Source: CAZKWG01 sp964615375 (lineage in GTDB: Bacteria > Myxococcota_A > UBA796 > CAZKWG01). Taken from it: a DNA stretch of 64,000 nucleotides. Position 1 is the first letter of the stretch; every line of letters starts with the position of its first letter. Shown piece by piece: positions 1-7,999 of this stretch. The notes under the pieces are model-generated. The model saw only the letters and a list, made by a program, of their open reading frames with translations. It was not told the origin of the DNA and searched no databases. Where the stretch lies: assembly GCA_964615375.1 (NCBI GenBank), contig CAZTOW010000043.1, forward strand, positions 1 to 64,000. Direction: 5' to 3'. Both the position numbers and the translations under genes were made by a program.

Positions 1-114
1 CGTGCCCTCCGACCGGGCACCGAGGACGGAAAAGGGGGCAGGGCGAGGATGTACACCAGGGTCGCGCGCCCTCCCCTACCCTCCTCTCCCCTTCCCTCCC
101 CCTACCCTCCCACC

Positions 115-456
115 TCAGCTCCGCAGGACCTTCGCCAGCGGCCTGCCCCTCGCCAGCTCGTCCACCAGCTTGTCCAGGTAGCGGATCTTCTGCATCAGCG
201 GGTCTTCCACCGCCTCCACCCGAACGCCGCAGACGACGCCGGTGATCTTCTGGGCGTTGGGGTTCAGGCTGACCTGGGCGAAGAGATCCTGGAAGGTGGT
301 CCGAGCGGAGAGGTGCTCGGCCAGCCCGGCCTCGTCCAAGCCGGTCAGCCAGCGGATGACCTCGTCGAGCTCGGCCTTCGTGCGCCCCTTCTTCTCCACC
401 TTGGTGAGGTAGAGCGGGTAGATCGAGGCGAAGCTGGTGGTGAAGACGCGGCTCAT
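115..456 (-). CDS. DUF2200 family protein
   Basis: A 113-residue cytoplasmic protein with the layout of the DUF2200 family: an N-terminal MSRVFTTSFASIYPLY, a charged KKGRTKAELDEVIRWLTG helix, a central GVVCGVRVE strand and the C-terminal DPLMQKIRYLDKLVDELA. These segments match the family almost word for word as I remember it, and the length is normal. No catalytic role is established for the family. The ATG at 456 was chosen because the homology begins exactly there; the open frame upstream shows no conserved sequence. It stands alone, 80 bases from the next gene on the same strand. The family call is firm; the function is unknown. Confidence 0.9.
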   Translation of the reverse strand: MSRVFTTSFASIYPLYLTKVEKKGRTKAELDEVIRWLTGLDEAGLAEHLSARTTFQDLFAQVSLNPNAQKITGVVCGVRVEAVEDPLMQKIRYLDKLVDELARGRPLAKVLRS

Positions 457-536
457 GGTTCTCCGGGCCCGCAGCAGAGGGTTCCTCTCGCTCCTAACCC
501 GGGGGTTCCGCGACCGACAGAGCCCGCCCGCGCGAG

Positions 537-1529
537 CTACTGCTTCAGGCCCGTCACCGCGCAGACCGGGATCACGGCGACCCAGGCTGTCAAGGCCGGG
601 TTGAAGCTGCCCTCGGGGCCCGCCAGGAAGAGCGCCCCCCGGTCGCGCGCCTCGACGCTCAGCTCCTGCTCGTTGAGGGTCTCCGACGTGACCTGGTCGT
701 GGGGGACCAGCGTGAAACCCCGCTTGCAGAGGCCGGAGTAGCCCTGCTCGGCGGCGGACTCGCAGGTGCGAACCCGCTCCGGGGCGCCGTCCACCGCCAC
801 CTCGTCCACCACGGCGACGTGGCGGGCGTGCAGCCAGACCAGCAGGTCGCCCTGCTCGATGTCGGAGACGCTGGTGCGCGCGCTCGCCATGGCGCCCCTG
901 GCGATGTCCGGCGGATGCGTCTCCGAGAGCAGCGGGGTGTCGTAGCAGTAGCCCTTCTTGACGGTGGCGCAGGTGCGCCGCTCCAGCCCGGCCGCCGCCG
1001 CCCACTGGCCGGCGAAGCCGTTGCAGTCGAGCCCGAAGCGCGCGGCGGCGAAGCGCTGGAGCATCTCCCCCCGGATGTTGGGATCATCCAGGTCCTTGCT
1101 CGCGTAGGCCGCGAACTCCGGGAGCGGCGAGCTGGTCGCCCCGCTGTCCAGGTCCACGAACTCGGTCACGCAGCCCTTCCGCGCGCTGTCGATGGCCACC
1201 AGCAGCGCGGCGAAGTCCTCGGGAGACGCCTTCCCGGCCTGCAGGCGGTAGCGGGCCGCGTCCGAGCCGAGCGCGCGGAGCTTCAACCACGCCGCCGCCT
1301 CGGCCGCCTCCGCCGAGATGCCCCGGCCCGTGCTGGTCAGGTACCTGATCGCCAGCGGGAGCTTCAGGGCGGTCCCGTCGTCCAACGTGACGGCCAGGGT
1401 GTCGTATCGCGCCTTGAAGTCCCCGGGCGCCTCGCCGAGCGAGCACGCCGCCCGGAGGCTGCGGGGTAGGAGGGCGAGGCCAGCCATGGAGGCCGTCATC
1501 TGGAGAAAGGAGCGCCGGTGGAGGGTCAT
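537..1529 (-). CDS. Tat-exported NlpC/P60-like protein
   Basis: A 330-residue protein. It starts with MTLHRRSFLQMTASMAGLA, a twin-arginine (RRSFLQ) signal with a hydrophobic stretch and a cleavage site near residue 27, so it is probably exported folded through Tat. In the middle, LDCNGFAGQWAA (Cys169) resembles the catalytic D-C-S-G-F/L motif of NlpC/P60 cysteine peptidases. About 70 residues later, GDLLVWLHARHVAVVDEV (His237) resembles the GDL...HVGI histidine motif of that fold. The sequence between and after these motifs looks lineage-specific, so an amidase/peptidase acting on cell-wall peptide is inferred, not shown. The start at 1529 was chosen over an upstream one because the Tat motif then lies at the N-terminus. 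Several Cys residues could form disulfides. Confidence 0.65.
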   Translation of the reverse strand: MTLHRRSFLQMTASMAGLALLPRSLRAACSLGEAPGDFKARYDTLAVTLDDGTALKLPLAIRYLTSTGRGISAEAAEAAAWLKLRALGSDAARYRLQAGKASPEDFAALLVAIDSARKGCVTEFVDLDSGATSSPLPEFAAYASKDLDDPNIRGEMLQRFAAARFGLDCNGFAGQWAAAAGLERRTCATVKKGYCYDTPLLSETHPPDIARGAMASARTSVSDIEQGDLLVWLHARHVAVVDEVAVDGAPERVRTCESAAEQGYSGLCKRGFTLVPHDQVTSETLNEQELSVEARDRGALFLAGPEGSFNPALTAWVAVIPVCAVTGLKQ

Positions 1530-1656
1530 GGGGCCATCCTGCGGGTTGGGGGAGCGAGGATGCACCTGTCCTAGCGCCTCGCCTCCCCGCGCGCCGTTCA
1601 CAGAGCGTATACAACCCGGCGCGTCCCGCTCACCCGACCCACTCGCCCGACCCGCC

Positions 1657-1998
1657 TCAGGGGCAGCTCGCGCTGAACTCCTCGATCTCTACGGTGACGA
1701 CGCGACCCTCGGGGTGCCGATCCCAGAAGCTGCGCAGCAGCTCCTCGAGCTCCACGTCGGCGTCGCGACCGGGCGAGACCGTGAAGCCGTCGCTGCCGGC
1801 GCCGGGGTAGGCGTAGTCCTCAGTCAGCAGGAAGACCTCGACGGAGCGGCAGGGGCCGGGGGGGAGGCCGACGTAGACCAGGCCGACCTCGTGCTCTTCC
1901 TGCACGATGGTGGTCATGGTCCTGGCCATGATCTGGGCCTGCGCCGGGCCAGCGAGGAGAGCGAACGCGAAGGCGAGAGCGACAGAGACGCGCGACAT
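1657..1998 (-). CDS. small secreted protein, paralog of the next upstream gene
   Basis: A 113-residue protein with a clear Sec signal (MSRVSVALAFAFALLAGPAQA, cut after AQA). The mature part is acidic and beta-rich with Cys in PPGPCRSVEVF and at the C-terminal SASCP end, which could form one disulfide. It is a paralog of the product of 2025-2372. Both share the pattern hydrophobic-Q-D/E-E/D-x-E-x-G-x-(I/V)-Y-V, then PCRxVE, an ED(Y/F) strand, and a W-x-x-HP-(E/K)-GR-(V/L)-(L/V)-V segment before the last Cys. The gene lies 26 bases downstream of the paralog, so the two are probably co-transcribed. I do not recognise a family; a periplasmic or secreted binding role is possible but unproven. Confidence 0.75.
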   Translation of the reverse strand: MSRVSVALAFAFALLAGPAQAQIMARTMTTIVQEEHEVGLVYVGLPPGPCRSVEVFLLTEDYAYPGAGSDGFTVSPGRDADVELEELLRSFWDRHPEGRVVTVEIEEFSASCP

Positions 1999-2024
1999 GG
2001 TGGACTCCTGTTGGGTTGAGCGCT

Positions 2025-2372
2025 TCAGCGGCAGCCAGGGCCGGACTCGGTGGCCGTGGACACGAGCAGGCGGCCCTTGGGGTGCGCCTCCCACATCTGG
2101 CGCTCCCAGCCCCAGCTCTCGCGCTCGCGGGCCTCGCCGATGACCTTCACCGAGAAGCTGGCGTCCGAGCGCGGGCTCACGAACTCGAAGTCCTCATAGA
2201 CAAACCAGTACTCCACGTAGCGACAGGGGTCCTGGTCGGGCGGGACGTAGATCTGGCCCAGCTCCACGTCATCCTGGAGGATGGAGAGCTGAAGGCCGTC
2301 GATGATCTGCGCCCTCGCGGGCGCGGCGAGGGTGAGGGACAACGCGGCGAGCGCGGCGAGTCGGGTTTGCAT
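2025..2372 (-). CDS. small secreted protein, paralog of the downstream gene
   Basis: A 115-residue protein with a Sec signal peptide (MQTRLAALAALSLTLAAPARA, cut after ARA). The mature domain is acidic, with LGQIYV, PCRYVEYWFVYEDF and EAHPKGRLLV segments and a final Cys-Arg. It aligns along its whole length with the product of 1657-1998, so the pair is a tandem duplication that has since diverged. The ATG at 2372 puts the signal peptide at the N-terminus; the longer frame upstream (to 2450) has no signal-like character. No known family is recognised. The region upstream to 2580 is gene-free and rich in GCGCGC runs around 2466-2500. Confidence 0.75.
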   Translation of the reverse strand: MQTRLAALAALSLTLAAPARAQIIDGLQLSILQDDVELGQIYVPPDQDPCRYVEYWFVYEDFEFVSPRSDASFSVKVIGEARERESWGWERQMWEAHPKGRLLVSTATESGPGCR

Positions 2373-2580
2373 CGGGCACCTCCGCTCTGGACAGTTGCAA
2401 GCTTCGTGCCCGCCATGGAGCGCGATCTGGTCCTCCTTACAGGCTGACAATCACCACATGTACAGATGCGCGCGCACTGCGCGCGAACGCGCGCGCCCTG
2501 ATCGGCGGCGTGAGGTCGGACGCGCCCCCACCGGCCGCCCGGGATAGGGTGCCGCAGACCGCCCATCCCCGGAGGAGACC

Positions 2581-3642
2581 ATGCGCCCGCTCACCCTCGC
2601 CCTGCTCGCCCTCGCCGCCTGCGGCGACGACAAGACCACCGACGACAGCGCCGCCGGGGACAGCTCCCCCGAGGACAGCGCCACCGAGACCGGCGAGCCC
2701 GAAGAGACCGGCGAGCCCGAGGAGACCGGCGAGCCCGAGGAGACCGGCGAGCCCGAGGAGACCGGCGACAGCGGCGACGGGGGCCGGGGCTGGACCACGG
2801 TCCCCCTGGCGGGCCTCGCCGAGCTCTCCAGCGATGACTGCCCTGACCTCTCGGCCAGCGGCACCAGCAGCTTCCTGTCCAGCGACGAGGAGCGCACGGT
2901 CACCGCCATCATCCCCAGCTCGGGCGGCGAGGGCGCCCCCCTGGTGCTCTTCTTCCACGGGCTCACCACCCCCGACGCCACGCCCAACCCCACCGAGTAC
3001 ATGGCCGAGGCCCTGGACCTGCAGAGCGTCGCCGACGCGCTGGGCGTGGTGATCCTGCTGCCGGAGGCCCCGCTGCGGGATCTGTTCGGGCTGGAGTTCT
3101 ACCTCTGGGACGTGGAGAACATCGAGGGCACCGACCTCGTGCTCTACGACGATCTGCGCACCTGCGCCTCGGACAGCCTCGGGGTGGACCTGAACCGCGT
3201 TCACGCCTTCGGCTTCTCCGGTGGCGCGCTGTTCACCACGCTGGTCGCCGTCCACCGCGCCGACACGCTGGCCAGCGTCGTGGAGCACTCGGGCGGATCG
3301 GACGTCGTGCTGCCTCTCTACAGCTACACCCTCTCCGAGTACGCCACGCCCGCCTGGACCGTCCCCGCCCTGATGGTGAGCGGCGGCGACTCGGACGTCT
3401 GGCCGAACGAGAGCTACCCGCTGGTGAATTTCGAGGACGCCACGGAGCACCTGGCGGAGCAGCTCGCCGCGGACAGCAGCTTCATCGTGCGCTGTCACCA
3501 CGACGCGGGCCACACCATCACCACCGACGGCTATCTGCTGACCATCGACTGGCTCAGCGCCCACACCTACGGCGAGCCGAGCCCCTACCAGGAGAGCGGG
3601 CTGGGATCGGACGCCGACTGGTGCGAGCCGATGGGGGGCTGA
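2581..3642 (+). CDS. lipoprotein esterase of the PHB-depolymerase/feruloyl-esterase type
   Basis: A 353-residue lipoprotein. The signal MRPLTLALLALAAC has a lipobox ending at Cys14, followed by an acidic linker containing four perfect GEPEET units (residues 38-61). The rest is an alpha/beta-hydrolase: LVLFFHGL (oxyanion strand, about residue 121), the nucleophile elbow GFSGG (Ser213), a probable acid in VSGGDSDVWP and the histidine in CHHDAGHTI. The arrangement matches extracellular polyhydroxybutyrate depolymerase and feruloyl esterase relatives, so an outer-membrane-anchored ester hydrolase is likely; the substrate is not evident. A GGAGGAGACC ribosome site lies just before the ATG. Its 3' end overlaps by 58 bases the convergent end of the disrupted outer-membrane gene at 3585-4046. 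Confidence 0.8.
   Translation: MRPLTLALLALAACGDDKTTDDSAAGDSSPEDSATETGEPEETGEPEETGEPEETGEPEETGDSGDGGRGWTTVPLAGLAELSSDDCPDLSASGTSSFLSSDEERTVTAIIPSSGGEGAPLVLFFHGLTTPDATPNPTEYMAEALDLQSVADALGVVILLPEAPLRDLFGLEFYLWDVENIEGTDLVLYDDLRTCASDSLGVDLNRVHAFGFSGGALFTTLVAVHRADTLASVVEHSGGSDVVLPLYSYTLSEYATPAWTVPALMVSGGDSDVWPNESYPLVNFEDATEHLAEQLAADSSFIVRCHHDAGHTITTDGYLLTIDWLSAHTYGEPSPYQESGLGSDADWCEPMGG
2692..2763 (+). repeat. in-frame 18-bp repeat, four units (GEPEET)
   Basis: Four consecutive 18-base units encode the hexapeptide GEPEET in the linker of the esterase lipoprotein. The copies differ only at synonymous positions (the first has gaa where later ones have gag), so this is a recently expanded coding repeat. 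It probably acts as a flexible acidic spacer that lifts the enzyme from the membrane. A related Gly-Glu-Thr linker is present in the lipoprotein at 48581-50053. Confidence 0.85.
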
Positions 3643-4046
3643 GCCTGCGGGCGCGCGGCGGCGGGGCGCGGGGTCCAGCTCAGCCCGACCCCGACGAGCG
3701 GGCGCTGGTGGAAGAGGCCGTCCTCGTCCTCCTCGTGCTCATGGACGATCAACCGCTCCCAGAGGGGGGCGGCGGCCTCCGTCCAGAGGGACAGCGTCGG
3801 CGCCGCGGTCCACTCGACGAGCCCACCCCCCATCAGGGCCCGTCGCCCGCCGTGGTCCTCGCCGTGCCAGCGCTCGGCGCTCTCGAAGACGCCCTCCAGG
3901 TTCGCCTGGAGCGACCAGCGCTTGCGGGGAGACCACGTCGGACCGAGGCGCGCGCTGAGCGTCAGCGGGGCGCGGTAGCCCTCCCCGCTCTCGGCCAGCG
4001 GGACGCGCGCGCTGAGCCCCCCTGAGGCCCGCCAAAGAGCCCTCAC
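3585..4046 (-). pseudogene. 3' half of an outer-membrane beta-barrel-type gene split by the island
   Basis: This piece encodes the C-terminal part of a porin/transporter-like protein. It has alternating amphipathic strands such as GLSARVPLAES, APLTLSARLGPTW, WSLQANLEGVFES, TLSLWTEAAAPLW and LVGVGLSWTP. It begins in mid-protein: the codons GTG AGG GCT CTT TGG at the left attachment core continue exactly in frame the codons AGG TTG GTG at the other end of the island (45855 onward). Removing 4047-45858 therefore restores one continuous reading frame. An ATG about 27 bases inside the island could start a short chimeric frame, but it would lack a signal peptide. The last 58 bases overlap the convergent esterase gene. 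Function of the intact protein: an envelope channel or export component, inferred only. Confidence 0.8.
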
Positions 4047-4059
4047 TCGCGAAACCGCG
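4043..4059. other. left attachment site (core plus inner arm)
   Basis: The core tcac (4043-4046) is shared with 45855-45858. Inside the island, cgaaaccgcg (4050-4059) is the exact reverse complement of cgcggtttcg at 45845-45854. Joining the two ends gives an attP with 10-bp inverted arms around a 7-base centre (tcac plus tcg), as expected for a serine integrase site. The flanking target gene rejoins in frame at this core, which fixes the junction to within these four bases. Confidence 0.8.
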
Positions 4060-4240
4060 CCCATCTGGCGGTGCCCGTTTACCGCGTCGCTGGGCGGATG
4101 GGTCCGCCGCCGGTCAGCCACCGTCCTGGACGCGATCACGCCAGGACGAGGTCAGTCAGACGACTATAGCATACTGCGAACGGGACCAACTCCCGTTCAC
4201 ATGTGGGCTTCTGTATCGGCTGCCTGTGCGACCACCGACC

Positions 4241-5059
4241 TCACGGCCCCTCGGGTGGATTCTCACCGAGCAAGACCGCCAACTTCTGGATGAACTTCTG
4301 GAGCCGGTCTCGCAGCGTAGAACGACTGATCCCCAGCCGCCTGGCGACCTCCTCCAGCGATTGGCCGAACACATACACCTCGATGTACGCGTTCACGATC
4401 TCTTCGTCCTCACGCCTGAGTTGCTCGAGCGCATCAGCAACACGCCTGATCAGAACGCCCCTCGCAAACCGTGAGGGGGCTCCGAGTCCGTCCTCATGAA
4501 GCTGTAGATCAATCTGATGCTCGTCCAACAGGTTCTGACGGCGCTCCCTCTTGGAGATCCAGGCCAGAGCTCTGTTCTTCAAAACTCCACACATGTACGG
4601 AAGAAACGGCCGCGCAGGGTCGTACTGCTCGTAGTTCTCCAGCAGCCATACTAGGAACTCTTGTTTAATATCCTCCCGGTCACGCAGTCCCAATGCAGGG
4701 AAGTGCCGTCCAAGAAACTTCATCGCGGCAGTGGAGATCTCGCTGATGAGGACCTGGCTGTAGGGGCCCATACTGGCCTGATGACGGAACACCGTCTCAG
4801 CAAGGTCGCGCCAGGCGATCAGGCGAAGGGCCGCCAACGGACGCGAGTCCTTGCCTACCACGAGCCGCTGGTCAAACAGGTCCTGCAGGGCCTTTCGACT
4901 GGACTTGTTCACGAGCGCAGGGAGGGCCCAACCCTCGGGAAAGGGCTCCGAGAGCCAGCACGACAGGTCGTAAAGGACCATAGACCAGACGGCGCTCTCC
5001 TCCGTGTCTGAGAGCCTGTTCTCCATCGCCGCAACAATGAGAGCATCGAGGCTGAACAC
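4241..5059 (-). CDS. sigma-70 family RNA polymerase sigma factor
   Basis: A 272-residue protein with an N-terminal region of about 100 residues not typical of sigma factors. A region-2-like segment follows (DREDIKQEFLVWLLENYEQ, then ARPFLPYMCGVLKNRA and the basic WISKRERRQN), and then a region-4 helix-turn-helix (SLEEVARRLGISRSTLRDRL). It therefore looks like an ECF-type sigma factor with an added N-terminal domain that may sense or bind a partner. The start is GTG at 5059, preceded by a strong AGGAGG at normal distance, 2 bases after the stop of the upstream gene. It is the last gene of the 12-gene operon, so it may activate the operon or other promoters when the operon is expressed. No separate anti-sigma gene is recognised, although upstream membrane proteins could play that part. 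Confidence 0.85.
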   Translation of the reverse strand: MFSLDALIVAAMENRLSDTEESAVWSMVLYDLSCWLSEPFPEGWALPALVNKSSRKALQDLFDQRLVVGKDSRPLAALRLIAWRDLAETVFRHQASMGPYSQVLISEISTAAMKFLGRHFPALGLRDREDIKQEFLVWLLENYEQYDPARPFLPYMCGVLKNRALAWISKRERRQNLLDEHQIDLQLHEDGLGAPSRFARGVLIRRVADALEQLRREDEEIVNAYIEVYVFGQSLEEVARRLGISRSTLRDRLQKFIQKLAVLLGENPPEGP

Positions 5060-5061
5060 GC

Positions 5062-5604
5062 TTACCTCCTGGCGAACCGGATGACATTGGGTGCGATGAT
5101 CCTGGGATGCATCTCATGGATTGCAGGATAGTCGAACGGCCCTGCCGGGTCTCCATCAGGTTCGAGCCTCCATGGAATTCCCTCCACCTCGACCGTGATT
5201 GCCGTCCCCTGCTTAGGTGCGTGCAACCACACCTCGAGCAGCTCAGGGAAGGCGAATTGTGATGGCTGGCCCGGAGAGCGAGACCTTACCGAGCGTCCAT
5301 GTGGGAGCCTGACGGCCACATCCAGAAAAAGGACCGTACCACTGCCGCCTCGCACCTCCGCGACGCAGGACACCTCTGCGTCCGCGGCAGCGGCGCGGAC
5401 AGCAGCTCGCCGCAAGGTCACCTCGAAATCCTTCGGGCTCGTGGTCCGCGCGTGGACGATGTTCGGCATCTGCGGCAACGCATCGAAGAGATCGCGCCCT
5501 GCACATGCATTCTGGCTCATCAGCAGGGTCGCCACCTGAAGCACAGGCGGAAGCGGAGGTGGCAGAATCTCCGACTCCTCGGACTCTGAACTTGAATTGA
5601 ACAT
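5062..5604 (-). CDS. small beta-rich protein of unknown function, upstream of the sigma gene
   Basis: A 180-residue protein with an acidic, serine-rich start (MFNSSSESEESE), a Pro-rich patch and then a domain of predicted beta strands (SCVAEVRGGSGTVLFLDVAV, LLEVWLHAPKQ, ITVEVEGIPWRLE). No signal peptide or membrane segment is seen, so it is probably cytoplasmic. The start at 5604 is preferred because GGAG lies 6 bases upstream; an ATG four codons earlier (5616) is also possible. It ends 2 bases before the sigma factor start, which suggests tight co-expression and perhaps a regulatory partnership. I do not recognise a family. Confidence 0.6.
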   Translation of the reverse strand: MFNSSSESEESEILPPPLPPVLQVATLLMSQNACAGRDLFDALPQMPNIVHARTTSPKDFEVTLRRAAVRAAAADAEVSCVAEVRGGSGTVLFLDVAVRLPHGRSVRSRSPGQPSQFAFPELLEVWLHAPKQGTAITVEVEGIPWRLEPDGDPAGPFDYPAIHEMHPRIIAPNVIRFARR

Positions 5605-5638
5605 GGTAGACTCCATCGTGACAGGCTTCGTGTGTGGA

Positions 5639-7999
5639 TTATAGACCAGGCACCGAGAATGAACCACCTTCGAGTCGCAGAACGGGGCCAGCGCCCGGCC
5701 CATCCAGGATAAAGAAGACGGCCTCCTTCTCTGATTGCTGGTTCTCGATGCTGTACCAGCCTGAGGGCAACGGGAGATAGACGATGAGCGACCGCTCGGA
5801 GGGCGGCTCAGACCAGATCCAGGTCAGTGGTCGCGCGGAGCTGGCGTTGCGCAACGCGCTTCGTAGCGCAGTGTTGGCGAGTGTGACGAGTGACCACTCA
5901 GTTGGGCTACTATTCGACGCCTGGGCTTGAATCCCCAAGGGTGTCCCCTGCGTGTGGAGAAAGCGTCGGCTGTAGGTGTCCGCCCACGCGTTCAAGTCCG
6001 AGACCTGAGGGGCGAGGACCCGGAACGCGCTAGGCATGGTCGTAGGGCCGCTGGTACTCACCGCGGCGGCATCTGGAGAGGCGTTGCGCCCTGAGTCCAG
6101 CGCGCTCATCCGGTCCCTGGCGAACGCGCAGACGCCGCGCGTTTGCGCGCTCTCCTCACGAGCCAGCAGTGATGCGCAGAGCAGATCGAGGCCGTCCCGT
6201 GCGACAACATGGGGGTCCAGAGAAGCTGTGTCTGGTGTCGGATGAATGCCATCCGCGCGGCGACGGAGGGCCGCGTCTACGCTCATGTCCACCCATGGAG
6301 GAATTGCTTCCGCCTGTACTCCAGCCCAGATATCAGGCACGGGCGCGGCGCCCTTCACATAGCGCTCCAGGTTGTCGATCAGCACCTGCTCACCCTCTAG
6401 CAATCCAATAACGGGGAGCGTGGTCGAAACCCCAACGTACTCCTTGGGCAGGACCTTCGGGCGCGCTGAAGGGTTCCGTTTCAGGCTCTCGATGAGCTCG
6501 GCCAGCGCCGCGCGGGTCGGCTCGGTCTCGCTTGCCTCAGGTGGGGTTCGCTTCAACAGATCTTCGGCGTAGGTAACAGCGACCTCCAGCTCTTCCAAGG
6601 TCAGGGACTTGCGGCTGACCCCATCGCGTACCACGGCGATAAACAAATCTGTCATCTCTCTCGCGCGGGCCCGCGACGCCAGGTTAGGGTCAGCGGCCTC
6701 CCCCCCTTCCCGCTTCACCGCCTCGTCATGTGCGACCGAGGCGAGATAGAAGGACTGAAAGACACCATCGTACGTAATCTGGACGATGCTGTCGGGCAGG
6801 TTGGCCCAGTGATCGGTCGAGAGAGGACTCGGGAGCCCACTGAGCTCGGCGAGCTGTAGTCCCCGCTCAGAGCGGGCTCGAGCCATCCAATCGCCGATCC
6901 GCTGCATCTCGGCGTAGCCTTCCCGCTTCTGGTCCTCCTCCTTTACGGTTCCCAGCTCGTACTGTCGAAACTGAGCGGCATTGCACACCTTGACGTTGAT
7001 GAAATCGATGTCCTCTGGCTCGAGCTGCTCTCGATAGGTCAACACCTCGAGCCCATGGTAGAGTGTGCTCTCGAGCTTCTTCAGGTATTCGGCGCGACCT
7101 CCGAAAGCGTCAATCTTCGGATATGCGGACTCGAGCCGCGTCAACGCCAGCAGCGCGGCCCCCTTCGCGCGTTCGGTGCGGGCGCGGGAGATGGCGCGCC
7201 GATAGTATCGCTCAGCGATCTGGAAGTTTCTCTTAGCGATCTGCGGGTCCGCCATCTGTGCGGGCGGCAGGTTGCTGAGGAACACGAGCTCGTGAAACTG
7301 TCCAAGCTCGATGTCCATCGCGGCCTCGATCTCCTGTTCGGGGGCGATGGTACGCCGAGGACGATCCGGGTGACCCTCGGGCAGCAAACTGGCGAAGTAG
7401 TTCGCCAGCGGTCCGATATCCTTGCTCGGCACGAAGCCCTTTAATGTCAGCAGGGTGATGCTCTGTGCGAGCGTGATACGGATCACATCCAACCCCCGCT
7501 CGTCCCCAGGCTCTGCGGCTTGCTGCGCCACTGCATAGGCAGCCATATAGCTGAGGAGGAGCGGGGTGGCAGGCGGCTCCTTGGCATAGATTGCGTCGGT
7601 CCGCATCGCCAGCCAGGCTTCATAGAGGCGGCGGAGCTGAATGAGCTGCGCTTCAGCGGACACCGAAGCCTGTGCGCCGTCCACCGAGCTTTGGATAGCG
7701 GCGATCCAGTACAGCAGCACATGGGTCGGGTCAGCGTTCAGAGTTGAGAGCGCAGGTCGAAGCCGCGAGGCTAGCGTCTGACTTCTATTGGCGTTTAGAT
7801 CCCCTTCGCGGAAGGCCTGAACATACTCCTTAGCAGCTGCCACAACGTCTTCCTGCTCAGGCGGCGACGTTTGGGAAACCTTTGCCGGGGGTCCCGTTGG
7901 CGCCTTCGCAGCTTGCGCGGTTGAGTTCCCCAGCAGCAGTAGCCAGGCCGCGATAGCTAACCTGGCGGTGGTGGACGCGTAAGCTCTCAGGAGGTGCAT
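5639..7999 (-). CDS. large exported alpha-helical protein, unknown function
   Basis: A 786-residue protein with a Sec signal (hydrophobic LAIAAWLLLLGNS, cleavage near AQA at residues 28-30), then a long, mostly helical, repeat-like body (for example YAEDLLKRTPP and ERYYRRAISRARTERAKGAA). The middle has the feel of degenerate TPR helices. The last 100 residues switch to beta-type sequence (ERSLIVYLPLPSGWYSIE, AVFFILDGPG). Its start overlaps the end of the upstream gene by 13 bases, and the next gene begins 34 bases downstream. It probably works in the periplasm as part of the assembly encoded by this operon, for instance as a scaffold. No known family is recognised. Confidence 0.65.
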   Translation of the reverse strand: MHLLRAYASTTARLAIAAWLLLLGNSTAQAAKAPTGPPAKVSQTSPPEQEDVVAAAKEYVQAFREGDLNANRSQTLASRLRPALSTLNADPTHVLLYWIAAIQSSVDGAQASVSAEAQLIQLRRLYEAWLAMRTDAIYAKEPPATPLLLSYMAAYAVAQQAAEPGDERGLDVIRITLAQSITLLTLKGFVPSKDIGPLANYFASLLPEGHPDRPRRTIAPEQEIEAAMDIELGQFHELVFLSNLPPAQMADPQIAKRNFQIAERYYRRAISRARTERAKGAALLALTRLESAYPKIDAFGGRAEYLKKLESTLYHGLEVLTYREQLEPEDIDFINVKVCNAAQFRQYELGTVKEEDQKREGYAEMQRIGDWMARARSERGLQLAELSGLPSPLSTDHWANLPDSIVQITYDGVFQSFYLASVAHDEAVKREGGEAADPNLASRARAREMTDLFIAVVRDGVSRKSLTLEELEVAVTYAEDLLKRTPPEASETEPTRAALAELIESLKRNPSARPKVLPKEYVGVSTTLPVIGLLEGEQVLIDNLERYVKGAAPVPDIWAGVQAEAIPPWVDMSVDAALRRRADGIHPTPDTASLDPHVVARDGLDLLCASLLAREESAQTRGVCAFARDRMSALDSGRNASPDAAAVSTSGPTTMPSAFRVLAPQVSDLNAWADTYSRRFLHTQGTPLGIQAQASNSSPTEWSLVTLANTALRSALRNASSARPLTWIWSEPPSERSLIVYLPLPSGWYSIENQQSEKEAVFFILDGPGAGPVLRLEGGSFSVPGL

